Part shown: positions 20,172 to 28,078 of the stretch, in pieces
Layout of the letters: each line of letters starts with the position of its first letter
Numbering within the stretch: the stretch's first letter is position 1
Assembly: GCF_012985465.1 (NCBI RefSeq)
Contig: NZ_JAAQWN010000005.1
Span: forward strand, 372,001 to 436,000
DNA from: Pseudomonas sp. WS 5079
GTDB lineage: Bacteria > Pseudomonadota > Gammaproteobacteria > Pseudomonadales > Pseudomonadaceae
Direction of reading: 5' to 3'
DNA: 64,000 bases
Translations under genes and position numbers: made by a program
The notes under the pieces: model-generated
Told to the model about the DNA's origin: nothing
The model's database searches: none
The model's input: the letters and a program-made list of their open reading frames with translations, nothing else

Positions 20172-20254
20172 GTATTTCCCCACAGCGATTCTTCCCTTGT
20201 CTGACATTTCGCAGAATCGACTCCTGATAACCACAACAACGATGAGGCCCTGCC

Positions 20255-21205
20255 GTGGACAAGATCTTTCACCAACCACTGGGCGGCAACGAAATGCCGC
20301 GCTTTGCCGGCATCGCCACCATGATGCGCCTGCCCCACCTGCAAACCGCCGCCGGCCTGGATGCGGCCTTTATCGGTGTGCCCCTGGACATCGGTACTTC
20401 ACTGCGCGCCGGCACCCGCTTCGGGCCGCGTGAAATCCGCGCCGAATCGGTGATGATCCGCCCCTACAACATGGCCACCGGCGCTGCGCCGTTCGACTCG
20501 CTGTCGGTGGCCGATATCGGCGATGTGGCGATCAACACCTTCAACCTGCTGGACGCCGTGCGCATCATCGAAGAGTCCTACGATGAGATCCTCAAGCACG
20601 ATGTGATCCCGCTGACCCTGGGCGGCGACCATACCATCACCCTGCCGATCCTGCGGGCGATCCACAAGAAGCACGGCAAGGTCGGGCTGGTGCATATCGA
20701 TGCCCACGCCGACGTCAACGACCATATGTTCGGCGAGAAAATCGCCCACGGCACCACCTTCCGCCGGGCCGTCGAAGAAGGCCTGCTCGATTGCGACCGC
20801 GTGGTGCAAATCGGCCTGCGCGCCCAGGGCTATACCGCCGAAGACTTCAACTGGAGCCGCAAACAGGGGTTTCGCGTGGTCCAGGCCGAAGAGTGCTGGC
20901 ACCACTCCCTCGCGCCGTTGATGGCCGAAGTCCGGGAGAAGGTCGGCGGTGGCCCGGTGTACCTGAGCTTTGACATCGACGGCATCGACCCGGCCTGGGC
21001 GCCGGGCACCGGCACCCCGGAAATCGGCGGGCTGACCACCATCCAGGCGATCGAGATCATCCGTGGCTGCCAGGGCCTGAACCTGATTGGTTGTGACCTG
21101 GTGGAGGTTTCGCCGCCCTACGACACCACCGGCAACACCTCGTTGCTGGGCGCCAACCTGCTGTACGAAATGCTCTGCGTACTGCCGGGCGTCACGCACC
21201 GCTGA
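20255..21205 (+). CDS. gbuA: Agmatinase-family ureohydrolase, guanidinobutyrase-like
   Basis: 316 residues with a GTG start. A binuclear-manganese ureohydrolase: metal ligands in LGGDHTITLP, DAHADVND and SFDIDGIDPAWAPGTGTPE. The opening MDKIFHQPLGGNEMPRFAGI closely resembles what I recall of P. aeruginosa GbuA, which splits 4-guanidinobutyrate to 4-aminobutyrate and urea; GpuA (3-guanidinopropionate) begins differently. Many pipelines would call it speB. A sodium:solute symporter follows 53 bases downstream and probably imports the substrate; the LysR gene is divergent. The exact substrate is inference. Confidence 0.85.
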   Translation: MDKIFHQPLGGNEMPRFAGIATMMRLPHLQTAAGLDAAFIGVPLDIGTSLRAGTRFGPREIRAESVMIRPYNMATGAAPFDSLSVADIGDVAINTFNLLDAVRIIEESYDEILKHDVIPLTLGGDHTITLPILRAIHKKHGKVGLVHIDAHADVNDHMFGEKIAHGTTFRRAVEEGLLDCDRVVQIGLRAQGYTAEDFNWSRKQGFRVVQAEECWHHSLAPLMAEVREKVGGGPVYLSFDIDGIDPAWAPGTGTPEIGGLTTIQAIEIIRGCQGLNLIGCDLVEVSPPYDTTGNTSLLGANLLYEMLCVLPGVTHR

Positions 21206-21258
21206 TGTAGCGCGCTACCTGATCAGTCAATAAAAACAATAACTGGAGAAGCGCCACC

Positions 21259-22641
21259 ATGGCCCTGGATCTGTTCGTCGTACTTATCTACGCCGCCGGC
21301 ATGCTTGTGCTCGGCTATTTCGGCATGCGCCGGGCCAAGACCCATGAAGACTACCTGGTCGCCGGGCGCAACCTGGGGCCGACGCTGTACATGGGCACCA
21401 TGGCCGCGACGGTGCTGGGCGGCGCGTCCACGGTGGGCAGCGTGCGCCTGGGCTATGTGCATGGCATTTCCGGTTTCTGGCTGTGCGCGGCGCTGGGCAC
21501 AGGGATCATTGCGCTGAACCTGTTTCTGGCCAAACCCTTGCTCAAGTTGAAAATCTTCACCGTGACCCAGGTCCTGGAGCAGCGCTACAACCCCACGGCC
21601 CGCCAGGCCAGCGGCCTGATCATGCTGGCCTACGCGCTGATGCTGGCGGTGACCTCGATCCTGGGGATTGGCACCGTATTGCAAGTGATGTTCGACCTGC
21701 CGTTCTGGGCTGCCATCCTGCTGGGCGGTGGCGTGGTGCTGGTGTATTCGACCATCGGCGGCATGTGGTCGCTGACCCTGACCGATATCGTACAGTTCGT
21801 GATCAAGACCGTCGGCCTGATGTTTATCCTGCTGCCGATCTGCCTGTACCGCGTAGGCGGCTGGGATGAGCTGGTGGCCAAGCTGCCGGCGGCCAGTTTC
21901 AGCTTCACCAGCATCGGCTGGGACACCATCATCACCTACTTCATGATCTACTTCTTCGGCATCCTGATCGGCCAGGACATCTGGCAACGGGTATTTACCG
22001 CCCGCGACGCAAAGGTCGCCCAGTATGCGGGGACCTTCGCCGGTTTCTACTGCATCCTCTACGGCCTGGCCTGCGCCCTGATCGGCATGGCCGCCCACGT
22101 GCTGATCCCGGACCTGGACAACGTCAACAACGCCTTCGCCGCCATCGTCAAACTGTCGTTGCCCGATGGCCTGCGCGGCCTGGTGATTGCGGCGGCCCTG
22201 GCGGCGATGATGTCCACCGCCAGCGCCGGCCTGCTCGCCGCATCCACCGTGCTGACCGAGGACCTGCTGCCGCGCCTGCGCGGCGGCAAGCAGTCGAGCC
22301 TGAACATCAACCGCCTGTTCACCCTGCTGACCGGCTGCGCCGTGCTGGCTATCGCCCTGGTGGTCAGCGATGTGATCAGCGCACTGACCCTGGCCTATAA
22401 CCTGCTGGTCGGCGGCATGCTGATTCCATTGATCGGGGCGATCTACTGGAAACGTGCCACTACCGCGGGCGCGATCAGCGCCATGGCATTGGGGTTTGTC
22501 ACATCCCTGGGGTTCATGATCAAGGATGGTTTGGAGGCAAACACACCGATCTACTACAGCCTGGGCGTGAGTGTGGTGAGTTTTGTGCTGGTGAGTGTGC
22601 TGTCGCGTCGGCCAGAGGTGGCGGCGGCCGACGCAGCCTGA
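21259..22641 (+). CDS. Sodium:solute symporter (SSS family), probable guanidino-compound importer
   Basis: 460 residues with about 12-13 predicted membrane helices. The N-terminal segment DYLVAGRNLGPTLYMGTMAA and the helix AALAAMMSTASAGLLAASTV contain the Na+-site signatures of the SSS family. Shine-Dalgarno GGAGAAG lies upstream of the ATG. It follows the ureohydrolase gene on the same strand, so it probably takes up the guanidino substrate; the substrate itself cannot be read from sequence. Confidence 0.85.
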   Translation: MALDLFVVLIYAAGMLVLGYFGMRRAKTHEDYLVAGRNLGPTLYMGTMAATVLGGASTVGSVRLGYVHGISGFWLCAALGTGIIALNLFLAKPLLKLKIFTVTQVLEQRYNPTARQASGLIMLAYALMLAVTSILGIGTVLQVMFDLPFWAAILLGGGVVLVYSTIGGMWSLTLTDIVQFVIKTVGLMFILLPICLYRVGGWDELVAKLPAASFSFTSIGWDTIITYFMIYFFGILIGQDIWQRVFTARDAKVAQYAGTFAGFYCILYGLACALIGMAAHVLIPDLDNVNNAFAAIVKLSLPDGLRGLVIAAALAAMMSTASAGLLAASTVLTEDLLPRLRGGKQSSLNINRLFTLLTGCAVLAIALVVSDVISALTLAYNLLVGGMLIPLIGAIYWKRATTAGAISAMALGFVTSLGFMIKDGLEANTPIYYSLGVSVVSFVLVSVLSRRPEVAAADAA

Positions 22642-22684
22642 GTGAAGCTGGCTTGAGCGGGTGCGATAAACATCAAACAAAAAA

Positions 22685-22770
22685 TGGGAGCGGGCTTGCC
22701 CGCGATTACGGTAGGTCAGTCAAACTTTCAGTGACTGATTTAGCGTAATCGCGAGCAAGCCCACTCCCAC
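22685..22770. repeat. REPIN (GGGCTTGCCCGCGAT type)
   Basis: TGGGAGCGGGCTTGCCCGCG opens and GAGCAAGCCCACTCCCAC closes the element. The interior GGTCAGTCAA...TGACTGAT resembles the REPIN at 35364-35450, marking a second REPIN family distinct from the 20005/42751 type. Confidence 0.8.
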
Positions 22771-22838
22771 ATCGAATCTGCGGTGTTGCGTGGTCCTACA
22801 ACCGCGCTCAAACCCTGTGTCTGAGCGCTTTTACGGAC

Positions 22839-22961
22839 TTACCTGCGACGCGGGCGGCGCTGTTCGTCATCGGTGCGGATTGGCACCGGTTGCAGCGGTG
22901 GCTCGATCAAGCCGAGTGCGACGCCGAGGTCGTGCAGCCAGTTTTGCAGTTTTTCTTTCAT
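22839..22961 (-). CDS. Small basic protein of 40 residues, function unknown
   Basis: ATG at 22961, TAA at 22839-22841. The product starts MKEKLQNWLHDLGVALGLIE, continues through a proline-rich stretch (PPLQPVPIRTDDE) and ends in an arginine cluster (QRRPRRR). A strong Shine-Dalgarno AAGGGGG sits six bases before the ATG. The N-terminal half could form an amphipathic helix and the arginine-rich tail suggests nucleic-acid or membrane contact; both are inference. No family recognised. Confidence 0.6.
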   Translation of the reverse strand: MKEKLQNWLHDLGVALGLIEPPLQPVPIRTDDEQRRPRRR

Positions 22962-23100
22962 GGTGCCCCCTTTGAGGGTAGTGCCGAGCAGCTGGAATTC
23001 TGTGGCTGCTTCCTACAGATAGTAGTACTAAGTCCTACGCAATGCTTGCCTGAAACCGCAACGAACCATTACTGAATTGATACAAATCCTGACGGGGTGG

Positions 23101-24000
23101 TCAGGCAATCGCTTGCGCCTGCTGTTCTGGACGCGTCTTGCCCGCTTGCTGCAGGTCAATCCACGCGTTGAGATTAGCGCCGAGCATGCCCTTGCGCCAC
23201 ATCAGCCAGGTGGTGGCATGGGCAAATGGCTCGGCCAGGGGGTGGATCGACACACTGTCCTTGCCCGGCAGACTGTCGAGCATCGACTCGGACATCAACG
23301 CGACCCCGGAACCGGCGATCACGCACGCAAGCATGCCTTGATAGGACTCGATCTCGATGGCCCGGCCCATGGCCACGCGATCGTGGGAAAACCACGCCTC
23401 CAGGCGCGTCCGATAGGAACAACTGCGTCGGAAGGTGAATACCGCGCGCCCGGCCACATCCTGCGGGCCGCGTACCGGCGGGTGGTCCGCCTCGCAAATC
23501 AGCAGCAAACGTTCCTCGCACAATGGCACACCGTCCAGGGTCGCCAACGCCAGCGGGCCATCCACCAATGCCGCATCCAGGCGCCCGGTGATCAGGCCCT
23601 CGAGCAACTCGCCACTGGGCGCCGACTGCACTTGCAGGTTCACCATCGGGTAAGCCTTGTGATAGCGCGCCAGCAGTTTTGGCAAATGGATCGCGGCGGT
23701 GCTGTACATGCTGCCCAGCACAAAGTCCCCGGCCGGCTGCCCGCCCTGCACGGCGCCGTGCGCTTCATCATGCAGGGCCAACAGCCGCGTGCTGTAGTCG
23801 AGCAGCACCTTGCCCGCAGGCGACAGTTGCAGGCGCTGGCGCTCGCGCACGAACAACTCGACACCCAATTGCTCTTCCATTTGCTTGAGCCGGGTCGAGA
23901 GGTTCGACGGCACCCGGTGCAGACGCTCTGCAGCACGGGTGATGGAGCCCTCCTCGGCCACGGCCTGGAAAATACGCAATTGGCTGAACTCCACGACCAT
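23101..24000 (-). CDS. LysR-family transcriptional regulator, divergent from an MFS transporter
   Basis: 299 residues. The helix-turn-helix begins FSQLRIFQAVAEEGSITRAA and continues HRVPSNLSTRLKQMEEQLG; the effector domain follows. The start MVVEFSQLRIF at 24000 is supported by AAGGAG at 24004-24009 with normal spacing; in-frame upstream ATGs lack this. It is transcribed away from the YbfB-type MFS gene, with three half-sites of one inverted repeat in the gap, so autoregulation and control of the MFS gene are likely. Confidence 0.85.
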   Translation of the reverse strand: MVVEFSQLRIFQAVAEEGSITRAAERLHRVPSNLSTRLKQMEEQLGVELFVRERQRLQLSPAGKVLLDYSTRLLALHDEAHGAVQGGQPAGDFVLGSMYSTAAIHLPKLLARYHKAYPMVNLQVQSAPSGELLEGLITGRLDAALVDGPLALATLDGVPLCEERLLLICEADHPPVRGPQDVAGRAVFTFRRSCSYRTRLEAWFSHDRVAMGRAIEIESYQGMLACVIAGSGVALMSESMLDSLPGKDSVSIHPLAEPFAHATTWLMWRKGMLGANLNAWIDLQQAGKTRPEQQAQAIA

Positions 24001-24008
24001 TCTCCTTA

Positions 24009-24049
24009 ACTGAACAAGTTGCTCAGTATTATTCATTTTTACTGAACAA
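24009..24049. promoter_or_regulatory. Three half-site operator in the LysR-MFS divergent region
   Basis: Half-sites are ACTGAACAA at 24009-24017, its near-complement TTGCTCAGT at 24019-24027, and ACTGAACAA again at 24041-24049. The first two form an inverted repeat with one base between; the second and third form one with 13 bases between. The first half-site lies next to the LysR gene's own Shine-Dalgarno sequence. Confidence 0.6.
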
Positions 24050-24095
24050 CAATCCACCTTAACCTGGGGTCATCGCTTCTGCAGGAAGGTGCCCC

Positions 24096-25259
24096 ATGTC
24101 TCCCCTGATCCGTTTACTCGCCAGTTTTATCGCCCTGATGATGGCCATGGGCATTGGCCGCTTCGCCCTTACCCCACAGATGCCGCACTTGCTCAGCGAA
24201 GGGCAAATCGACCTGACCGAGGCCGGGCTGATCGCCGCAGCCAACTACTTGGGCTACTTCGTGGGGGCCGTGGACTCGATGTTCGCGCGCAGTCATCACC
24301 ACATACGCGGGCGGTTGCTCGGCGGGTTGTGGTTGTGTGTGCTGCTGACCCTGGCGTCGTTCTGGGCCACCGGCTTCTGGTCGCACCTGCTGCTGCGCTT
24401 TGGCACGGGCGTGGCCAGCGCCTGGGTGCTGGTGATGATTACCGGCCTGAGCCAACCCCTGGCGATTGCCGCCGGGAGCCCGCGGCTGGGCGCATTGGTG
24501 TTTGCCGGGCCGGGGCTGGGGATCCTGCTGACGGGATTGCTAGCACTGGCCTCCAACCTGCTGGGCAAGGATTCGGCGACGCTGTGGCTGGTGTATGGCG
24601 TGGTCGCTCTGGGCATGTTGCTGGTGATCCTGCCATTGCTGCCCAAGCCGCACAGGGAGGCGCTACAAAGCAGCGCCGCTGCCGGGCGCAACGCCAGCAT
24701 CACGCATCTGGGCTGGGTTTACCTGCTGTATGGCCTGGGCTACATCATTCCCGCCACCTTCCTCTCGCAAATGGCCAGCGCGCAGTTCAAGGGCGCCTGG
24801 CAGGCAGACCTGTTCTGGCCATGCTTTGGCTTGGCGGCGGCCCTGGGCGTGTTGCTGGTCAGCCTGCGCAAGCCCAACCCCGACACCACGCGCTACTGGT
24901 TGATGGCCACACTATGGCTGCAAGCGGCTGGCGTCTTCGCGTGTTTGTTGGGCAATGGCGTGGGTTTGGCCCTGGGCGTCGTGCTCTGCGGGCTGCCGTT
25001 CCTGGCGTGCATGCAACTGGTGATGCAACGCCTGCGGGAAATCGCGCCCCACGCGGCGCAACGCGGCACGGGGTTGCTGACGGCGTGCTTTGCCCTGGGC
25101 CAGTTGAGTGGGCCGTTGCTGGCTTCGTTAAGCAGTCACCTGAGCGGCGGCTTGCAACCGGCACTGATCGTGGCGGGCAGCGGCCTGATACTGGCCGGCG
25201 CATTGCTGCTTCGACCTGCCCGGGCACTGATTGATTGCCGGGCGCGGGTCAGCCGCTGA
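24096..25259 (+). CDS. YbfB/YjiJ-family MFS transporter
   Basis: 387 residues with about 12 membrane helices. The N terminus MSPLIRLLASFIALMMAMGI continuing GRFALTPQMPHLL is characteristic of the YbfB/YjiJ group of major-facilitator transporters, whose substrates are mostly unknown. AGGAAGGTGCCCC precedes the ATG. Its last 11 bases overlap the end of the convergent DUF2177 gene. Confidence 0.85.
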   Translation: MSPLIRLLASFIALMMAMGIGRFALTPQMPHLLSEGQIDLTEAGLIAAANYLGYFVGAVDSMFARSHHHIRGRLLGGLWLCVLLTLASFWATGFWSHLLLRFGTGVASAWVLVMITGLSQPLAIAAGSPRLGALVFAGPGLGILLTGLLALASNLLGKDSATLWLVYGVVALGMLLVILPLLPKPHREALQSSAAAGRNASITHLGWVYLLYGLGYIIPATFLSQMASAQFKGAWQADLFWPCFGLAAALGVLLVSLRKPNPDTTRYWLMATLWLQAAGVFACLLGNGVGLALGVVLCGLPFLACMQLVMQRLREIAPHAAQRGTGLLTACFALGQLSGPLLASLSSHLSGGLQPALIVAGSGLILAGALLLRPARALIDCRARVSR

Positions 25260-25656
25260 CGCGCCGCGCCGCGCCGTACCCCAACGAGCAACAGGCCGCC
25301 GTGAGGCAGGTGCCCCACGCCATGTCCATCAATGCGAGGCCCGCAGACCAGCCTTGCAAGGTCGCCCAGTTGCTCAGGTCATAGGTGCCATAGGCGACCA
25401 ACCCGAGCAACGCGCCCAGGCGGGCGGCCCGTTGCCAGCCTCCACTGGCCAGCGCCGGCACCACCACAAAGGCTACACAGCCCAATACATAAAGGAAGTA
25501 GAACAGCGCCGCCGGCAGCCATCGCGGTTGTTCAAGCATCAGCGGCCCCAGCAAGGCCTTGTAGGTCGGCCCCATCAACACGCCAAGCCAGAGGCCATCG
25601 AGCACCAAAAAAGCCAATAACGTACCGAAGTAAGCAAACACGACTTTTTTGCCCAT
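25249..25656 (-). CDS. DUF2177 family integral membrane protein
   Basis: 135 residues with four predicted membrane helices. MGKKVVFAYFGTLLAFLVLD and the central YGTYDLSNWATL are hallmarks of DUF2177, a small membrane family of unknown function. It converges on the MFS gene and shares 11 bases with it at the 3' ends. Confidence 0.8.
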   Translation of the reverse strand: MGKKVVFAYFGTLLAFLVLDGLWLGVLMGPTYKALLGPLMLEQPRWLPAALFYFLYVLGCVAFVVVPALASGGWQRAARLGALLGLVAYGTYDLSNWATLQGWSAGLALMDMAWGTCLTAACCSLGYGAARRVSG

Positions 25657-25670
25657 GACGACAACCTACT

Positions 25671-25705
25671 GTAGGAGCCGGCTTGCCGGCGATAGCGACT
25701 CCTAC
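25671..25705. repeat. Single REP hairpin upstream of DUF2177 and downstream of cvfB
   Basis: GTAGGAGCCGGCTTGCCGGCG is followed by ATAGCGACTCCTAC. The outer GTAGGAG/CTCCTAC arms pair, and an inner GCCGGC self-complement forms a second fold. It lies 14 bases upstream of the DUF2177 ATG. Confidence 0.65.
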
Positions 25706-25722
25706 CCAAGAGCAGCTTGCAG

Positions 25723-26559
25723 TCAGCTTAGTTCAATGCGATCGGCATGAATCACGATCTGACCCTGCTTGTACAGCGCACCAATGGCCTTCTTGAAGTT
25801 GCCCTTGCTCACGCCAAACAAGTTGCTGATCACGGTCGGATCGCTCTTGTCGCTGACCGGCAGGCTGCCGTTGTTTTCACGCAACTTGGCGAGGATCTTC
25901 GAGTTCAGGCTGGACGCCGCTTGCTCGCCGACCGGCTGCAGGCTCAGGCTGATATTGCCGTCGGCGCGGATTTCCTTGATGAAGCCCTTCTCTTCCTTGC
26001 CCGGACGCAGGAACTTGAACACTTCGTTCTTGTGGATCAGGCCCCAGTGCTTGTTGTTGATAATTGCCTTGAAGCCCATATCAGTGGCTTCGGCAACCAG
26101 CAAGTCGACTTCCTGACCCACGGTGTAGTTGGCCGGCGTCTTGTCCAGGTAACGGTCCAGGCGCGCGGTGGCGGTGATGCGCTTGGTGTGTTTGTCGAGG
26201 TAGACGTGCACCACACAGTATTCACCGGCGGTCAGTTGGCGCTTTTCCTCGGAGTAAGGCAGCAGCAGGTCCTTGGGCAGGCCCCAGTCGAGGAACACCC
26301 CGATACTGTTGACTTCGACCACTTTCAGGCTGGCAAACTCACCCACCTGCACTTTTGGTTTTTCAGTGGTGGCGATAAGTTTGTCATCGCTGTCCAGATA
26401 AATAAAAACGTTAAGCCAGTCTTCATCTTCACTGGGAATATCTTTGGGAATATAACGATTGGGCAAGAGGATTTCGCCATCTTGCGCACCGTCCAGATAC
26501 AAACCAAAGTTAGTGTGTTTAACCACTTGCAAACTGTTGTAGCGCCCGACTAAAGCCAT
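25723..26559 (-). CDS. S1-domain RNA-binding protein, CvfB family
   Basis: 278 residues. Three tandem S1-like modules are visible (FGLYLDGAQDGEILLPNRYI; IGVFLDWGLPKDLLLPYSEE; GFKAIINNKHWGLIHKNEVF) followed by a C-terminal winged-helix (ISNLFGVSKGNFKKAIGALY), the architecture of CvfB. Family members bind RNA and affect virulence-gene expression in Gram-positives; the role in Pseudomonas is unclear. The start MALVGRYNSLQVV was preferred over the ATG at 26574 because GAGGG precedes it and homologues start here. Confidence 0.85.
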   Translation of the reverse strand: MALVGRYNSLQVVKHTNFGLYLDGAQDGEILLPNRYIPKDIPSEDEDWLNVFIYLDSDDKLIATTEKPKVQVGEFASLKVVEVNSIGVFLDWGLPKDLLLPYSEEKRQLTAGEYCVVHVYLDKHTKRITATARLDRYLDKTPANYTVGQEVDLLVAEATDMGFKAIINNKHWGLIHKNEVFKFLRPGKEEKGFIKEIRADGNISLSLQPVGEQAASSLNSKILAKLRENNGSLPVSDKSDPTVISNLFGVSKGNFKKAIGALYKQGQIVIHADRIELS

Positions 26560-26893
26560 TTCCAATACCCTCATTGCGTGGGCGGCATTCTACCCGAGTT
26601 GAAGGCGGCGGTCCCGTGTCCGGGCGCGCAACCCTGAAAAATCGCGGGTTTGCCGGGCAGGTGTGGGCAATTGCCCCGCTCGTCAGGTCAAGCCCGAGCT
26701 GTGCAGCAATGGCCAGGTGCTGTTTTTACCCATGGTTTCTATTTAAAACAGCGAGTTAGGGCCTTCGATCAAAGACCAACTTCGGGCTTTTATAATAGCG
26801 CAGCTTATTCCTGGGAGATATTTACCAAGCAATTGTCAAGCTTTTCATGTACGATGCCTGGCCAAGTTAATTTTCTACAGGTTAGTGGCCGCC
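26560..26893. promoter_or_regulatory. Intergenic region with a candidate promoter for the 59-residue gene
   Basis: About 330 bases with no gene that I can support. The right half is AT-rich. A perfect -10 hexamer TATAAT lies at 26791-26796 on the plus strand with only a weak -35, which would give the gene at 26894 a leader of about 90 bases. The leader contains GGGAGATATTTACC and CAAGCAATTGTCAAGCTTTT, with no clear hairpin. Confidence 0.35.
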
Positions 26894-27073
26894 ATGCGCG
26901 TAAAAGCATCCAACAGCAAAGCAAAGCCAGCTCCCGCCGTTGAAACCAGCGAATCGATCAACAACCAAATCGCCGCGTTCCTCAAGTCCGGTGGCGAAAT
27001 CCAGCAGATCGCCAAGGGCGTGAGCGGCCAGACTTTCGGCCCGTCCAAGCAGATCACCCTGGGTAAAAAGTAA
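26894..27073 (+). CDS. Small basic protein of 59 residues, function unknown
   Basis: Product starts MRVKASNSKAKPAPAVETSE, then has INNQIAAFLKSGGEIQQIAK and ends SGQTFGPSKQITLGKK. A lysine/alanine/proline-rich flexible N terminus is followed by a short structured core. The core resembles the AFL..GG..Q.I motif near the C terminus of the RNA-polymerase-binding protein SutA of P. aeruginosa, but SutA is longer and acidic, so this is only a suggestion. The in-frame GTG at 26885 would add three residues. Confidence 0.7.
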   Translation: MRVKASNSKAKPAPAVETSESINNQIAAFLKSGGEIQQIAKGVSGQTFGPSKQITLGKK

Positions 27074-27108
27074 GCGCGCAGCCGCCTACGCACCCCACCT
27101 GGTCCCTA

Positions 27109-27130
27109 AGCGCCTTGCCATCAAGGCGCT
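27109..27130 (+). terminator. Possible terminator hairpin after the 59-residue gene
   Basis: AGCGCCTTG-CCAT-CAAGGCGCT is a perfect 9-base-pair stem 36 bases after the stop codon. No T-run follows, so it would be a weak or factor-assisted terminator. Confidence 0.4.
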
Positions 27131-27289
27131 AGGACTAGAGCAAGCAACCTCCCCCTGACACACATTCAACTGCGCCAATCGACGAACGGGCCTCAACCCC
27201 GGACTTTCGCCGGTATGCTTGCACACCTCTAGAACGGGCGTTTGCCCGATTCCTTCGGTTACTGCTCCTCGCTTTTCATGGAGTGACGC

Positions 27290-28012
27290 ATGCTCAAGCC
27301 CTGCATATTCCTGGTCAGCGCCCTGCTCGCCAGCCCCCTCGCCCAAGCGCAGGTTTTCCAGCGTGAACTGGGCGACTTCGACTTGAAACTGGGAACCACC
27401 CCCAGCCGCAGCATGGCCCAGGGCCTGGTCAAACCCACCGCTCCGGGCAGCAACTCGTTCCACGGCGGCCTCGACCTCACCCACGCCAGCGGCCTGTATT
27501 TCGGCCAGTTTTCACCGAGCATGGGCCTGTCGCCCGCCAGCAACCTCGAAGTCGATTCCTACATGGGCTTCAAGCGCCCGTTCGACCAGACCCTGGGCTA
27601 TGAGCTGGGGATGATTCACTACAGCTACCCCAAGCTCAGCCCCCTCGACAGCCAGGAGTTCTACGGCGGCCTGAACCTGCTGGGCAATCGGTTTGGCGTG
27701 TCACTGGGCAACGACCCCGACCGGCGCGACAGCACCCTGTTTGCCGACCTGGGCGGGACCCAACCCTTCGGCATTGGCGTGAGCATGAAGTACACCACTC
27801 ATCAGTTGGGCGCCCCAGCCTCGGTGGAGGGCGGCTCAATCCGCAGCTTCAGCGACTGGTCGGTGAAATTCTCGCGGCCATGGATGGGCATGGACCTGGA
27901 CCTGATCTACAGCGACTCCAGCCTCAACGGCAGCGACTGCTCGGCCTACTCCGGACACAATTCGCAATGTGATGGCCTGTTGACCCTAAAGGCCGAGCGG
28001 TCGTTTTATTGA
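27290..28012 (+). CDS. TorF-family putative outer-membrane porin
   Basis: 240 residues with a signal peptide (MLKPCIFLVSALLASPLAQA). The rest is beta-barrel-like with alternating hydrophobic residues, SNSFHGGLDLTHASGLYFGQ and the aromatic C-terminal end (KAERSFY). This matches the TorF/Gcw_chp group of putative porins. A cysteine pair near the C terminus (DCSAYSGHNSQC) may form a disulfide in an extracellular loop. Substrate unknown. Confidence 0.75.
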   Translation: MLKPCIFLVSALLASPLAQAQVFQRELGDFDLKLGTTPSRSMAQGLVKPTAPGSNSFHGGLDLTHASGLYFGQFSPSMGLSPASNLEVDSYMGFKRPFDQTLGYELGMIHYSYPKLSPLDSQEFYGGLNLLGNRFGVSLGNDPDRRDSTLFADLGGTQPFGIGVSMKYTTHQLGAPASVEGGSIRSFSDWSVKFSRPWMGMDLDLIYSDSSLNGSDCSAYSGHNSQCDGLLTLKAERSFY

Positions 28013-28078
28013 TGGGCTGAACTGTCATGCCCCCGGCGGGTTCAGATAAACATCCCTGGTCTGTGCAAGGACTCGCCC

